Below, piece by piece: positions 19,694-28,660 of a DNA stretch of 64,000 nucleotides (its first letter is position 1; each line of letters starts with the position of its first letter). The translations under genes and the position numbers were made by a program. The notes below the pieces were generated by a model. It ran no database searches, was not told the DNA's origin, and was given only the letters and a program-made list of their open reading frames with translations. Source of the DNA: Flavobacteriales bacterium (GTDB taxonomy: Bacteria; Bacteroidota; Bacteroidia; Flavobacteriales_F; PHOS-HE28); NCBI GenBank assembly GCA_020635675.1, contig JACJZJ010000002.1, positions 620,001 to 684,000 of the forward strand, in the 5' to 3' direction.

Positions 19694-22600
19694 CTAGGGC
19701 ATTTGTTCGTTCCGGGTGGCGGTGGGTATGGTGCCCCCGATGTTCTGCAGGATCATGTCCCGGTCGTTGTTCGCACCGGTGTACTTCACCTGCCCGTCCA
19801 GGTTCACGTCCGCATCGTAGCGCCCGGAGGTGGTGTTGGTCGGGATGACCCCACCGATCACTTGAAGGACCTCGTCCCGATCGTTCCCGCTGCCCGTGTA
19901 CTTGATCACCCCATCCCCGTTCACATCGCCGCACCACATCGCCTTCACGCCGTTGATGTCCACCTGGGCATCGGTGCCATAGGTGGGTGTGCTGCCATCG
20001 GTGAAGTCGATCACATCCAGCGTACCACCCAGTGCGATGGGTGTGGCGCTCATAACGGACAGGTGGTTGCGGTGGTGGACCGCCACGTAGTAGTTGCCCG
20101 GTGGGGCGTTGAACGATTGGAAAGTGACGCCCCAGCCGTTGATCATGCTGCCATCGGCTTGGACCAATACGTCCCACGAGTCCACGACGGTCTGGCCATC
20201 CGCCGCATCCCGCAGCTCCACCGTCACCCAATCCACCATCGCATCGGGACCGGTATTGTAAGTAATTGGTGCGTGCAGGATGGTTTCCGTAGGGATCAGG
20301 AAGTTGACGCGGAGATCGTCGCGCATCAGGCCGGTCGCCTGATCATAAGGACCCTGCAGGAAGGCCCTCGCTTGGATCCCGATCCGCACATCCTGTTCCA
20401 CCAACAGCGTGTATGGCCCGGCCGGTGCGCCACAACATACACCGACCACCAGGTAGTAGGTGGAATCCGCACTTGCGGGCCAGGTGACACGGAATCCACC
20501 ATTGCCACAAACCTCCGTCTGGGACTCCACACAGGTCAAGTTCCCACAGCTGCCGCTCAACACACGGATGATCTTGTCATCTTCATTGCAGATACTGGCC
20601 GTCATCATGCCATCCACACCGGCCAGAGTGTACCACACGCCCTTATCGCCAGCGAGCTGAAAGAAATCACAACCACCCTGTTCGTCCGGTCCGTTGGTGG
20701 CCCATGAGTTGTTGCCAGACACGGGTGTGCCGATGGTGATCGGAATGGCAGTGTTGCAGTAGTCGCCGGGTGGCGGGGGCAGGTTGGCCTCCGCCAGACT
20801 GATCTCGTAGTAGCCTCGGGAGGTTGCGGTATAGGTGCCGATCCGCATCCAATAGTCGGAGAAGGGCTGGAGGTTGAAGGTGTACGAAATAGCAGGATCG
20901 CCTTCTGCACACAGGTTGGTGGTTGCTCCACAGGCCGTGTACACTTCAGCGAATATGAACCCATAGGTGGTTATGGGCTCTACTCCCAGGTGCACATTGC
21001 CGACACTCCCCGTGGTGAAGCTGTACCAGGTGCTCCACGAATTCGGCATGGTGGGGTCGGTGCAATCGGTGCTGTAGAACGTACCGAGCGGCACGCAACT
21101 GTTGTTGGCCACGGTCCAAGACTGTGTGCCATAGGGGGTGACCGGGATCGGTTCCGCACCGGTACAGAGACCGTTCGTGGCCATTGGGGTACAGAGCGCT
21201 TCGCAGTTCATGGTAAGGTCGAAGGCCCCAAAGTCCGTGGGCGATGCGAAGGAGACCAGCACGTAGTAGGTTGCTCCCACCATGGTATTGATGCTCAAAT
21301 CGCTTCCGAACGAACAACCTGGAGAAAATCCATTGGCTTCACTGCCCACGATGCAAGACATGGTGTTGCAGTCCCCCTCGAACACTTCCAGCCGCAACTG
21401 GTCGTTGATATCGCCCGGACAGGAACTAAGCGTCACCAGGTCGCCGGGCGTGCCGGTCGCTGCGAGGGGGTCGTTGCTGTTCTCCCCGGTGAAGCTGTAC
21501 CACACCCCCGGCATGTTGCTGCCACCGAAGCAGGTGGGTGCACCATCACCGCTGGCACCCACGGTAGTGCCGTTCACGGTGGTGCCACAGGTGATCGGGA
21601 TGGCGTCCGTGCAGAGCTCGTTCACGGGTGCCACGCATGCACCGGTGTAGGTCACGTTCAGGTCGAAACCCTGTGCGGTGGTCGTGGCGTCGGAGTAGAA
21701 GAACACCGTGATCGGCTCGCCGGGCAGGCCGGTGAAGTTGATGGTACCCGAACCGAAGTATTCGCCCACGAGGTCGTTCGTGCCGGCACCCCGGAACACA
21801 GCCAGGTGGTCGTCCCCGTCCAAGGTGTAGCTCCCGTTCAGGGTCACCGTGGCGGTGTGGCCGGCCTGGAGGACGGTATAGCCGTTCGCATTGTTCGGGT
21901 AGTTCCCCAGGTTGCCCCAGTCGCGCAGGGTCACGTTGGTCCCACAGGGCACGTAGTTTATCCCGTCGGGTGGGACCCGTGCCACCGGCAGTTCCGCCAC
22001 CTGCCCGCAGTCCACCGTCAGGTCGAACGTGCCGTAGGACGAGGCGTCCGTGCCTGTTACCAGGATGTAGTAGGTGGTGCCCACCACGCTCTGGAAGTTC
22101 GCCCGGGACTTGTTCGCGCCGCAGGCGGTGGCGTAGCCATCGTCGCTGCTGGTCAGGCAGGTCAAGGCGCCGCAGCTGCCTTCGAACACATCGATCCGCG
22201 TGTCGAAGCCGGCGTCTCCGCAGGTGCGGAGCTCGACCACATCCCCCACGCTCCCTGCTGCGGCCTGCGGGTCATTGGTGTTCTGGCCCGTGATGGTGTA
22301 CCACAGACCGGGGGAGGGGACCGTGCCTGCGCAGGTGGAAGCATCCGGATCGACACCTCCTGTAGAGCCGTTCACCACCTGCCCACACAGCAGCGGAATG
22401 GCACCGAAACAGTAGTCGTTGGCGGGTTGAGCGCAGCCCTCCGACCAGGACACGTTCAGGTCGAAGCCTGCCGCATGGCCGAAGTTGTCCGAGTAGAAGA
22501 ACACGATCACGGACTCCCCCGGCTGTCCGGTGAAGTTCACCGGCCCGGAATTGTAGAAGGCGGCTTCCAGGGTCTCCAGCCCGGTGCCGGTGTAGATGGC

Positions 22601-25600
22601 CAGCTGGTCCACCTGTTCATCGTCGAACACCACGGTACCGGAAAGGGTGATGGCGCTGCTGCCCGTGGCCTCCAGGATGGTGTAGCCCGAGGCATTGTCC
22701 GGGTAATTGCCCAGGTCGCCGGCATCGCGCAGGGTCACATCGGTTCCGCAATGCAGGTAATTGGCGCCGGTCTGGGGCACCAGCACCACGGGCCCGCCCT
22801 GGGCCGGGGCGCAGTCCATGGTCAGCTCGAAGTTGCCACTGGCGGACGCGTCCTTGCCGGACACCAGGATGTAATAGGTGGTACCCACGGTGGTGGGGAA
22901 GTACAGCCGTGATCCGGAGGAGCAGCCCAGGAACGGGTTGGAGTCATCGTTGCCGGCCACGCAGGTGAGCGCGCCGCAGCTGCCTTCGAACACATCGATC
23001 TTGCTGTCGTAGTCGGCGGCCCCGCAGGTGCTCAGGAAGATGTAGTCCCCTGCGGAACCGGGAGCCGCGCCGGGGTCGTTGGAGTCGGCACCCGTGAACG
23101 TGTACCACACACCGGGGGCGGTGTTATTGCCCACGCAGGCGATCGCTTCGGTGGTGGCCCAATGGGTGGTTCCGCTGATCGTCTGTCCACAGGCGATGGG
23201 GGTGGCCTGCGCGCAGGTCTGGTTGGTATCGGGCGCGCAAGGCCCGGAGTAGGTCACGTTCAGGTTCAGGCCGGCGGCATTGCTGAAGTTGTCCGACTGG
23301 AAGTACACGATCACCGGTTCACCCACCGGCGCCGATACGTTGATGTTACCGCTATTGGCGGTGGTGTGCAGCAGCGTTCCGAAACCGCTGCCCGCGTAGA
23401 TCGACAGGACGTCCATCTGCTCATCATCGAACACCACGTTCCCCGACAGGGAGATCGAAGCGAACTCGCTGGCCTCGAACACGGTATAGCCCGAGGAGTT
23501 GTCCAGGTAATTGCCCGTTCCACCGGCATCCTGCAAGGTCACATTGCTGCCGCAGGTCACGTAGTTCATCCCGGTCTGGGGCATCAGCACCACGGGGCCG
23601 GTCGCCTCGGTGCCGCAGGTCATGCTCAGGTCGAAGTCACCGAAGTCGGTGGCGTCCTTGCCGGAGACCAGCACGTAATAGGTGGTGCCCACGGTGGTGG
23701 GGAAGACCACCCGCGACCCGAAGAAGCAGAAGTTGGATGCGGGGTCATCGTTGCCATCCACGCAGGTGAGCGCTCCGCAGCTGCCCTCGAACACATCGAT
23801 CTTGGTGTCGTAGAGGGTGCCACCGCAGGTGCTCAGGTACACGAGGTCACCCGCGCTGCCGATGGCCGCTCCCGGATCATCGGAGTTGGCTCCCGTGAAG
23901 GTGTACCACACCCCCGGCGCGGTGTTGTTGCCGATGCAGGCATCCGGCTCCACCGAGGCGCCGTTCGTGTAGCCGCTGAGGGTCTGGCCGCAGCTGATGG
24001 GTGTGGCGTTCGCGCAATTCTGGTTGGTGGCGGGCTCACACGGCCCGGACCAGGTCACGTTCAGGTCGAAGCCCGGTGCGCTGTTGTTGACCCCACCGTC
24101 CGAGAAGAAATACACGATGAGCGGCTCACCAGGCTGCCCCGTGATATTCACCGCAACGTTCTGGTCGCTGCCATAGGAGGCGATCAGGTTCTCGAACCCG
24201 CTCCCACGATAGATACTCAAATAGTCCGCCGGCTCTTGTTGTGTGAACGTCACGGACCCGGTGATCGAGATCGTGCTGTTGTTCCTGGCCTCAAGGATGG
24301 TATAGCCCGAGCAGTTGCTCGGGTAGTTGCCCGTGCCGCCGGCGTCCTGCAGGGTCACGTTGGTGCCACAGGGCACATAGTTCATCCCCGTCTGGGGCAC
24401 CAGCACCACCGGGCCGGTCTCAGCCGGTGCACAATCCATGGTCAGGGCGAAGTTGCCGCTGGCGGAAGCGTCCTTCCCGGATACCAGGATGAAGTAGGTG
24501 GTGCCCACCGTGGTCGGCACGACGAGCCGTGCCCGCCCGGGTAGGCAATTCGTCGGGTGGCTGTCGTCAACACCGGCCACGCAGGTGAGCGCCCCGCAGC
24601 TTCCGGTGAACACATCGAGCTTGGTATCGTAACCGGACCCACAGGTGCTTAGGTAGACGTGGTCGCCGGCCGAGCCCACTGCCGCACCGGGGTCGTTCGA
24701 GTTGGCCCCGGTGAAGGTGTACCACACCCCCGGTGCGGTGTTGTCGCCCACGCAGGCCTCCGGATGGGCCAAGGCCCCGCTGGTGGATCCATTGATGATC
24801 TGTCCGCAAGTGATGGACGTGGCGTTCGCGCAATCCTGGTTCGCTGGGGGTTCGCATCCACCTATCCAATTCACGGACAGACCAAAGCCGGGGCCGACAT
24901 TCGCATCCCCATCCGAGAAAAAATACACGATCGCGGATTCGCCGGGTTGCCCTGTGTAGCTCAGGAATCCGTCGTTCCAATCGTATACCGCTACCAAGGT
25001 CTCCAATCCGCTGCCTGTATAGATGGCCAGATAGTCGTCCGGGTCTGAGAGGGAAAGGTCCCCGGCTATTGTGACCGCGCTGGTCGGTGTTGCCTGCAAC
25101 AGCGTGTAGCCTGAGCAACTACTGGGGTAGTTGCCATAACCACCGGCATCTCTCAGGTCAAATGGGCCGCCGCAGGTCACGTACTTCATCCCATTCTGAG
25201 GAATATTGACAGTGGGGCCGCTCGAGGCCGGGGCGCAGGTCATGCTAAGGTCGAAGGCGCCGAAGTCGGAGGCGTTCTTGCCGGAGACCAGCACGTAGTA
25301 GGTGGTGCCCACGGTGGTCGGCAGCACCACGCGGGCTCCACTGGCCAGGCATCCGGGTTCGGGATCGGTGTCGTCCGCACCACCCACGCAGATGAGCGCC
25401 CCGCAACTGCCTTCGAACACATCGATCTTGGTGTCGTAGTTGGAGCCACAGGTACTCAGGAAGATGTAGTCACCGGTAGAGCCTACTGCCGCACCAGGGT
25501 CGTTGGAGTTGGCGCCGGTGAAGGTGTACCACACCCCCGGGGCGGTGTTGTTGCCGATGCAGACCACCGGCTCCACAGAGGCACCGGTCGTATTGCCGAT

Positions 25601-26533
25601 GATGACCTGGCCGCAAGTGATAGGCGTGGCGTTCGGACAGGTCGATGCCTGTACCCCGATCGCAAAGCTCCCGGCCACGGATGGTCCGTTCGAATACACC
25701 TGCACGTAGTAGTCCGTATTGGGTGTGGTCGGGAGCTGGTGGTGGAGGGAGTCCAGGTCCTTTTCACAGTACAGCTCCGTTCCCAGGCAGGAGCCTTCGT
25801 AGATCACGACGTTCAGTTGGGTCAGGCTGGTCTTGGAAACGGTGAGGAGCACCTCGGCCGAACCACCGCTATTGAAGGTGTACCAGACGTCCTGGATGTT
25901 GCCGTAGGGGTTGCAGGTCGGCCCGTTCAGTGCGCTGGCCGCGCAGGTATTGTCCCCGATGGTGGGCACCAGCGTTCCATAGGCGGCGACCGTCAGGACC
26001 TGCGCATTGCTGCAGTCGTCATTGGCAGGCACGGGGACACAGGCGGCCGCACAGCTCATGGTCAGATCGAACGTGCCGGAGCTGGTGGCGTTGAAGCCGG
26101 AGACCAGGACCTGGTAGGTGGTACCCACGGTGGTGGCGAAGCTGATCTCGGAATCCACGTCGGAGCATCCGAACGTATCATCATTGCCGGCCACGCACAC
26201 CAAAGCACCGCAGGTGCCACTGAACACATCGATCTTCGAATCATAATCCGCCTGACACCAGGTGCTCAGGGTGACCTGGTCTCCCGGTGCACCGGCGGGG
26301 GCCAGCGGATCGCTTGAATCGGTGCCCGTGAAGGTGTACCAGATACCGGGTGCCGTGTTGTTCCCCACGCAGGCTTCCGGGTCGGCCGTGGCCGAGATGG
26401 TGCTGCCGCTCAAGGTCTGGCCGCAGGCGATCGGCAGGGCGCCGGAGCACAGGTCGTTCTGGCCGAAGGAGAGGGTCGGGAGGCCGAGAAGTAGGCCTAG
26501 CGACCAAGGAAGGAGGGTGCGGATGGGATTCAT
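19694..26533 (-). CDS. Giant secreted PPC/CUB repeat protein with dockerin-like C-terminal module
   Basis: 2279 residues. The start at 26533 gives a signal peptide (MNPIRTLLPWSLGLLLG...SFGQ); the long in-frame extension upstream is rejected. The body has nine to ten pre-peptidase C-terminal (PPC)-like beta-sandwiches, recognisable by GVWYTFTGANSNDPGAA, KIDVFEGSCGALTCV and PTTVGTTYYVLVSGKDAS. Five of them are followed by a CUB-like domain (NYVTCGSNVTLQDAGGTGNY ... GEPVIVYFQSD). Repeats 2-6 are ~290 residues each and very similar, suggesting recent internal duplication. No catalytic domain is seen. The last ~230 residues form the module shared with the genes at 27697 and 34149 (GDVNGDGVIKYTGSGNDRD and DVNLDGQVKYTGANNDRD, ending EQMP). 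Probably a surface adhesin or matrix protein. Confidence 0.85.
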   Translation of the reverse strand: MNPIRTLLPWSLGLLLGLPTLSFGQNDLCSGALPIACGQTLSGSTISATADPEACVGNNTAPGIWYTFTGTDSSDPLAPAGAPGDQVTLSTWCQADYDSKIDVFSGTCGALVCVAGNDDTFGCSDVDSEISFATTVGTTYQVLVSGFNATSSGTFDLTMSCAAACVPVPANDDCSNAQVLTVAAYGTLVPTIGDNTCAASALNGPTCNPYGNIQDVWYTFNSGGSAEVLLTVSKTSLTQLNVVIYEGSCLGTELYCEKDLDSLHHQLPTTPNTDYYVQVYSNGPSVAGSFAIGVQASTCPNATPITCGQVIIGNTTGASVEPVVCIGNNTAPGVWYTFTGANSNDPGAAVGSTGDYIFLSTCGSNYDTKIDVFEGSCGALICVGGADDTDPEPGCLASGARVVLPTTVGTTYYVLVSGKNASDFGAFDLSMTCAPASSGPTVNIPQNGMKYVTCGGPFDLRDAGGYGNYPSSCSGYTLLQATPTSAVTIAGDLSLSDPDDYLAIYTGSGLETLVAVYDWNDGFLSYTGQPGESAIVYFFSDGDANVGPGFGLSVNWIGGCEPPANQDCANATSITCGQIINGSTSGALAHPEACVGDNTAPGVWYTFTGANSNDPGAAVGSAGDHVYLSTCGSGYDTKLDVFTGSCGALTCVAGVDDSHPTNCLPGRARLVVPTTVGTTYFILVSGKDASASGNFALTMDCAPAETGPVVLVPQTGMNYVPCGTNVTLQDAGGTGNYPSNCSGYTILEARNNSTISITGSVTFTQQEPADYLSIYRGSGFENLIASYGSDQNVAVNITGQPGEPLIVYFFSDGGVNNSAPGFDLNVTWSGPCEPATNQNCANATPISCGQTLSGYTNGASVEPDACIGNNTAPGVWYTFTGANSDDPGAAIGSAGDLVYLSTCGGTLYDTKIDVFEGSCGALTCVDGNDDPASNFCFFGSRVVFPTTVGTTYYVLVSGKDATDFGDFDLSMTCGTEATGPVVLMPQTGMNYVTCGSNVTLQDAGGTGNYLDNSSGYTVFEASEFASISLSGNVVFDDEQMDVLSIYAGSGFGTLLHTTANSGNINVSAPVGEPVIVYFQSDNFSNAAGLNLNVTYSGPCAPDTNQTCAQATPIACGQTISGTTHWATTEAIACVGNNTAPGVWYTFTGADSNDPGAAPGSAGDYIFLSTCGAADYDSKIDVFEGSCGALTCVAGNDDSNPFLGCSSGSRLYFPTTVGTTYYILVSGKDASASGNFELTMDCAPAQGGPVVLVPQTGANYLHCGTDVTLRDAGDLGNYPDNASGYTILEATGSSAITLSGTVVFDDEQVDQLAIYTGTGLETLEAAFYNSGPVNFTGQPGESVIVFFYSDNFGHAAGFDLNVSWSEGCAQPANDYCFGAIPLLCGQVVNGSTGGVDPDASTCAGTVPSPGLWYTITGQNTNDPQAAAGSVGDVVELRTCGDAGFDTRIDVFEGSCGALTCLTSSDDGYATACGANKSRANFQSVVGTTYYILVTGTDASSYGTFDLTVDCGQVAELPVARVPPDGINYVPCGTNVTLRDWGNLGNYPNNANGYTVLQAGHTATVTLNGSYTLDGDDHLAVFRGAGTNDLVGEYFGSGTINFTGLPGEPITVFFYSDATTTAQGFDLNVTYTGACVAPVNELCTDAIPITCGTTVNGTTVGASGDGAPTCFGGSNMPGVWYSFTGENSNDPLAATGTPGDLVTLSSCPGDINDQLRLEVFEGDCNTMSCIVGSEANGFSPGCSFGSDLSINTMVGATYYVLVSFASPTDFGAFDLTMNCEALCTPMATNGLCTGAEPIPVTPYGTQSWTVANNSCVPLGTFYSTDCTDPTMPNSWSTWYSFTTGSVGNVHLGVEPITTYGFIFAEVYTACGATTNLCAEGDPAISYTFNLQPFSDYWMRIGTYTATSRGYYEISLAEANLPPPPGDYCNTAIPITIGTPVSGNNSWATNGPDEQGGCDFFQLAGDKGVWYTLAGVDGMMTASICNEDDKIIRVLSGSCGNLTCVESQTEVCGNGGFRVTWPASADSTYYLVVGVCCGAPAGPYTLLVEQDVRIGIQARAFLQGPYDQATGLMRDDLRVNFLIPTETILHAPITYNTGPDAMVDWVTVELRDAADGQTVVDSWDVLVQADGSMINGWGVTFQSFNAPPGNYYVAVHHRNHLSVMSATPIALGGTLDVIDFTDGSTPTYGTDAQVDINGVKAMWCGDVNGDGVIKYTGSGNDRDEVLQVIGGVIPTNTTSGRYDADVNLDGQVKYTGANNDRDMILQNIGGTIPTATRNEQMP

Positions 26534-26588
26534 GGCAGAGATTCTTTCGGGTTGCGGTTGCAAGTGTCCGAACCCTGGCTCCGGAGGG

Positions 26589-26628
26589 CATGGACCTATG
26601 TTCCAAAAGCATGGACCATTGTTCCATG
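26589..26628 (-). promoter_or_regulatory. Tandem 21-bp-spaced direct repeats upstream of the giant gene
   Basis: Two copies of CATGGACC-TATGTTCC / CATGGACCATTGTTCC start at 26589 and 26610, exactly 21 bp apart. They belong to a ~90-bp segment (about 26555-26640) that is repeated upstream of the 30817 operon. The rest of the 26534-26900 gap (366 bp) shows no gene; 26641-26900 holds GC-rich non-coding sequence with no recognised motif. The sites lie 56-95 bp upstream of the start codon. Confidence 0.6.
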
Positions 26629-26900
26629 CTTTGTAAACCGTTGATACACAGCCAACTGGAAGAACGCCTTCGCCCCCTTTTTTGGTCGGACCACCCGCCT
26701 GGGCGGCTCGTGGAAGGGCATTTCCACCCCCCAACGAGGGCCGATGCGGTCGATCATGGGGTCGGGGCGCGGTGCCCCTTTCCCTCCCATGCCAGAAAAC
26801 GCGGCGACCACGGCCCGATCGGCGGTCCGCGCTCTGCCACGCTTCCCACCGATGGACCATGGTCGACCGGATATCCCTGGGGCTCAGCGGCCCTTCCGCT

Positions 26901-27674
26901 TCAGCGAACGATCACCCGGTGCGTGGTGGTGCTGTTCCCGGTGGTGATCTCCAGGTGGTACAGGCCCGGTCCGAACGTGGACAGGTCAAAGGCCTGCTGG
27001 CAGCCCCCGGCGCAGGCGCCGATGCGCTCGGCACGCACCGTCTGCCCCAGGCTGTTGACCACCCTAAGGTCCCGTGCTGTGGCCCGGTCGTCCAGGAAGG
27101 TGACGGTGAACCGGCCGTCGTTCGGGTTGGGGCTGATCGATACGCCCGCCGCAGGGTCCACCTCGCTCACGGCCGTGGCCGTTCCGTAGATGATGCCCGT
27201 CCGGTCCAACCCGTTCAGCGAGACGTAGTAGTCGCCATTGTGGGCGAGCTCGCCGGTCCACGCATCGTTCACGATGGCGAAGCTGGCGTTCCCCGTGACC
27301 GGGATCCTTGCCAGGACCACCTCCTCGTTCATCTGGAGGGAGGCGCCCAGGGAGGACAGGGCCACCATGCCGAAACCGGCGTAGATCTGGTACGCATACG
27401 GTCCGTCCACGACCACCGGGCCGGAGGGTTGGACGGGCATGTACTGCGCGATCAGGTCGGCCTGCTGGACCGGTCCAAGTGCCGCTTCGGCGCTGGCATC
27501 CCAACGGAGCGTGAAAACGATGCTGGCGAAGACCCCGACGAAGTCGGCGGTCGGATGGATGCGGATCTCCAGCTCGTTCCCCTCACCGTGGAAGAGGCCG
27601 ATATCCATGGGTGACTGGGCGCTGGCGCCTGCGGTAAGGCCGATCGCGGCCAGGAATGAAAGAAGCGTTCTCAT
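26901..27674 (-). CDS. Secreted protein with T9SS type A sorting domain
   Basis: 257 residues. The start at 27674 gives a signal peptide (MRTLLSFLAAIGLTAGASAQ). Residues ~25-165 form a single beta-rich domain with LEIRIHPTADFVGVFASIVF and DAWTGELAHNGDYYVSLNGL; similar cohesin-like or hypothetical domains occur in Bacteroidota surface proteins, but I cannot name it with certainty. The last ~80 residues are a T9SS type A domain (SISPNPNDGRFTVTF ... STFGPGLYHLEITTGN, ending VIVR). It is the last gene of the operon 30817-28661-28647-27697-26901, 22 bp after the preceding gene. If the domain is cohesin-like, it would be a natural partner for the dockerin-like module of its neighbours; that is an inference. 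Confidence 0.7.
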   Translation of the reverse strand: MRTLLSFLAAIGLTAGASAQSPMDIGLFHGEGNELEIRIHPTADFVGVFASIVFTLRWDASAEAALGPVQQADLIAQYMPVQPSGPVVVDGPYAYQIYAGFGMVALSSLGASLQMNEEVVLARIPVTGNASFAIVNDAWTGELAHNGDYYVSLNGLDRTGIIYGTATAVSEVDPAAGVSISPNPNDGRFTVTFLDDRATARDLRVVNSLGQTVRAERIGACAGGCQQAFDLSTFGPGLYHLEITTGNSTTTHRVIVR

Positions 27675-27696
27675 GGTGTTGTCGTGATAAGGTTGA

Positions 27697-28647
27697 TCAT
27701 GGCATCTGCTCCACCCGCACCGCCGTCGGTACACTACCCCCGACCACCTGCAGGATGCGGTCGCGGTCGTTGTTGGAACCCGCGTATTTGACCTGGCCGT
27801 CCATGTTGACGTCCGCGTTCAGATAGCCGTTGGAAACAGCGGTAGGTACGTTGCCTCCAACCTCGGCCAGGACCGGGTCGCGGTCGTTGTTGGCCCCGGC
27901 ATATTTCACCAGGCCATCGTTGGTCACATCGCCGCACCACAAGGTCCGGGTGCCCCCGATGTCGGCCTGGGCTTCGGTGCCGTAAGCAGGCACGCTGCCG
28001 TTGGTCAGATCGATCGCTGCAGCGGTGCTGCTCAGCGCGACCGGCGCAAGGGTCATCACGCCCAGGTGGTTGCGGTGGAAGACCGTGAGGTAGTAGTTGT
28101 CCGCAGAAGCAGCGAAGCTGACGGGCGACGTGCCGTCCACGTCCACCACATCGCCATCGCGCTGCACCAGGGCGCAGCGCGTGGCCAGCACGAGCGTGTT
28201 GTCGTTCTTGTCACGGAGCTGCACGTAGATCCAGTCCACAATGGCATCGTTACCGGTGGTGGTGAGCACGGAAGCATTGATCGTCTCGTCGCCGCCACCC
28301 ACCTGCACGAAGCCGAGCGCGGTGTAGGGCTCGCCCAAGGGGACGAGCCCGTTGGTGCGCAGCCCATCGTCCATCAGGCCGGTGCCGCTGTTGAACGGCC
28401 CTTGGAGCAGAGCGCGGATGTTCAGCTTCACGCGCACCGGCTCGCCCTGTTGGAAGCCCTGGGTCAGGATGTGGTTTCCGTTGGACAAGGTGGCGGTGAA
28501 GGGTTCGCCGAGCGTGGTGGAAACGGTGAGGGAACCCACGGTGAAGCTGCTGCCGGCGGTGGCGATCACCTGGCGCTCGAGCGTTTGCGCGTTTGCGAGC
28601 GACGCGATGGCGCATACGGCCAAGAGGAAGGTGTTGCTGCGGATCAT
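27697..28647 (-). CDS. Secreted protein with dockerin-like C-terminal module
   Basis: 316 residues. The start at 28647 gives a good signal peptide (MIRSNTFLLAVCAIASLANAQ). A start at 28671, overlapping the upstream stop, would add 8 residues and is possible. Residues ~22-70 are the common Bacteroidota module SLTVSTTLGEPFTATLSNGN...LTQGFQQ, which in other proteins is followed by a T9SS domain. Here it is followed instead by the ~240-residue module also found at the ends of the genes at 19694 and 34149 (ALLQGPFNSGTGLMDDGL; NDRD repeats; final EQMP). The protein is essentially this module plus a short adaptor, so it is the minimal example of the architecture. It sits in the middle of a three-gene operon. 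Confidence 0.75.
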   Translation of the reverse strand: MIRSNTFLLAVCAIASLANAQTLERQVIATAGSSFTVGSLTVSTTLGEPFTATLSNGNHILTQGFQQGEPVRVKLNIRALLQGPFNSGTGLMDDGLRTNGLVPLGEPYTALGFVQVGGGDETINASVLTTTGNDAIVDWIYVQLRDKNDNTLVLATRCALVQRDGDVVDVDGTSPVSFAASADNYYLTVFHRNHLGVMTLAPVALSSTAAAIDLTNGSVPAYGTEAQADIGGTRTLWCGDVTNDGLVKYAGANNDRDPVLAEVGGNVPTAVSNGYLNADVNMDGQVKYAGSNNDRDRILQVVGGSVPTAVRVEQMP

Positions 28648-28660
28648 GGTCGTAGAGGGC

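Noticed and set aside
19694..20390. Standard T9SS type A or B sorting domain at the end of the giant protein
   Set aside because: The usual PNP...G-Y-(I/V)-(V/L) pattern with basic end is missing; the shared NDRD module is a different sequence.
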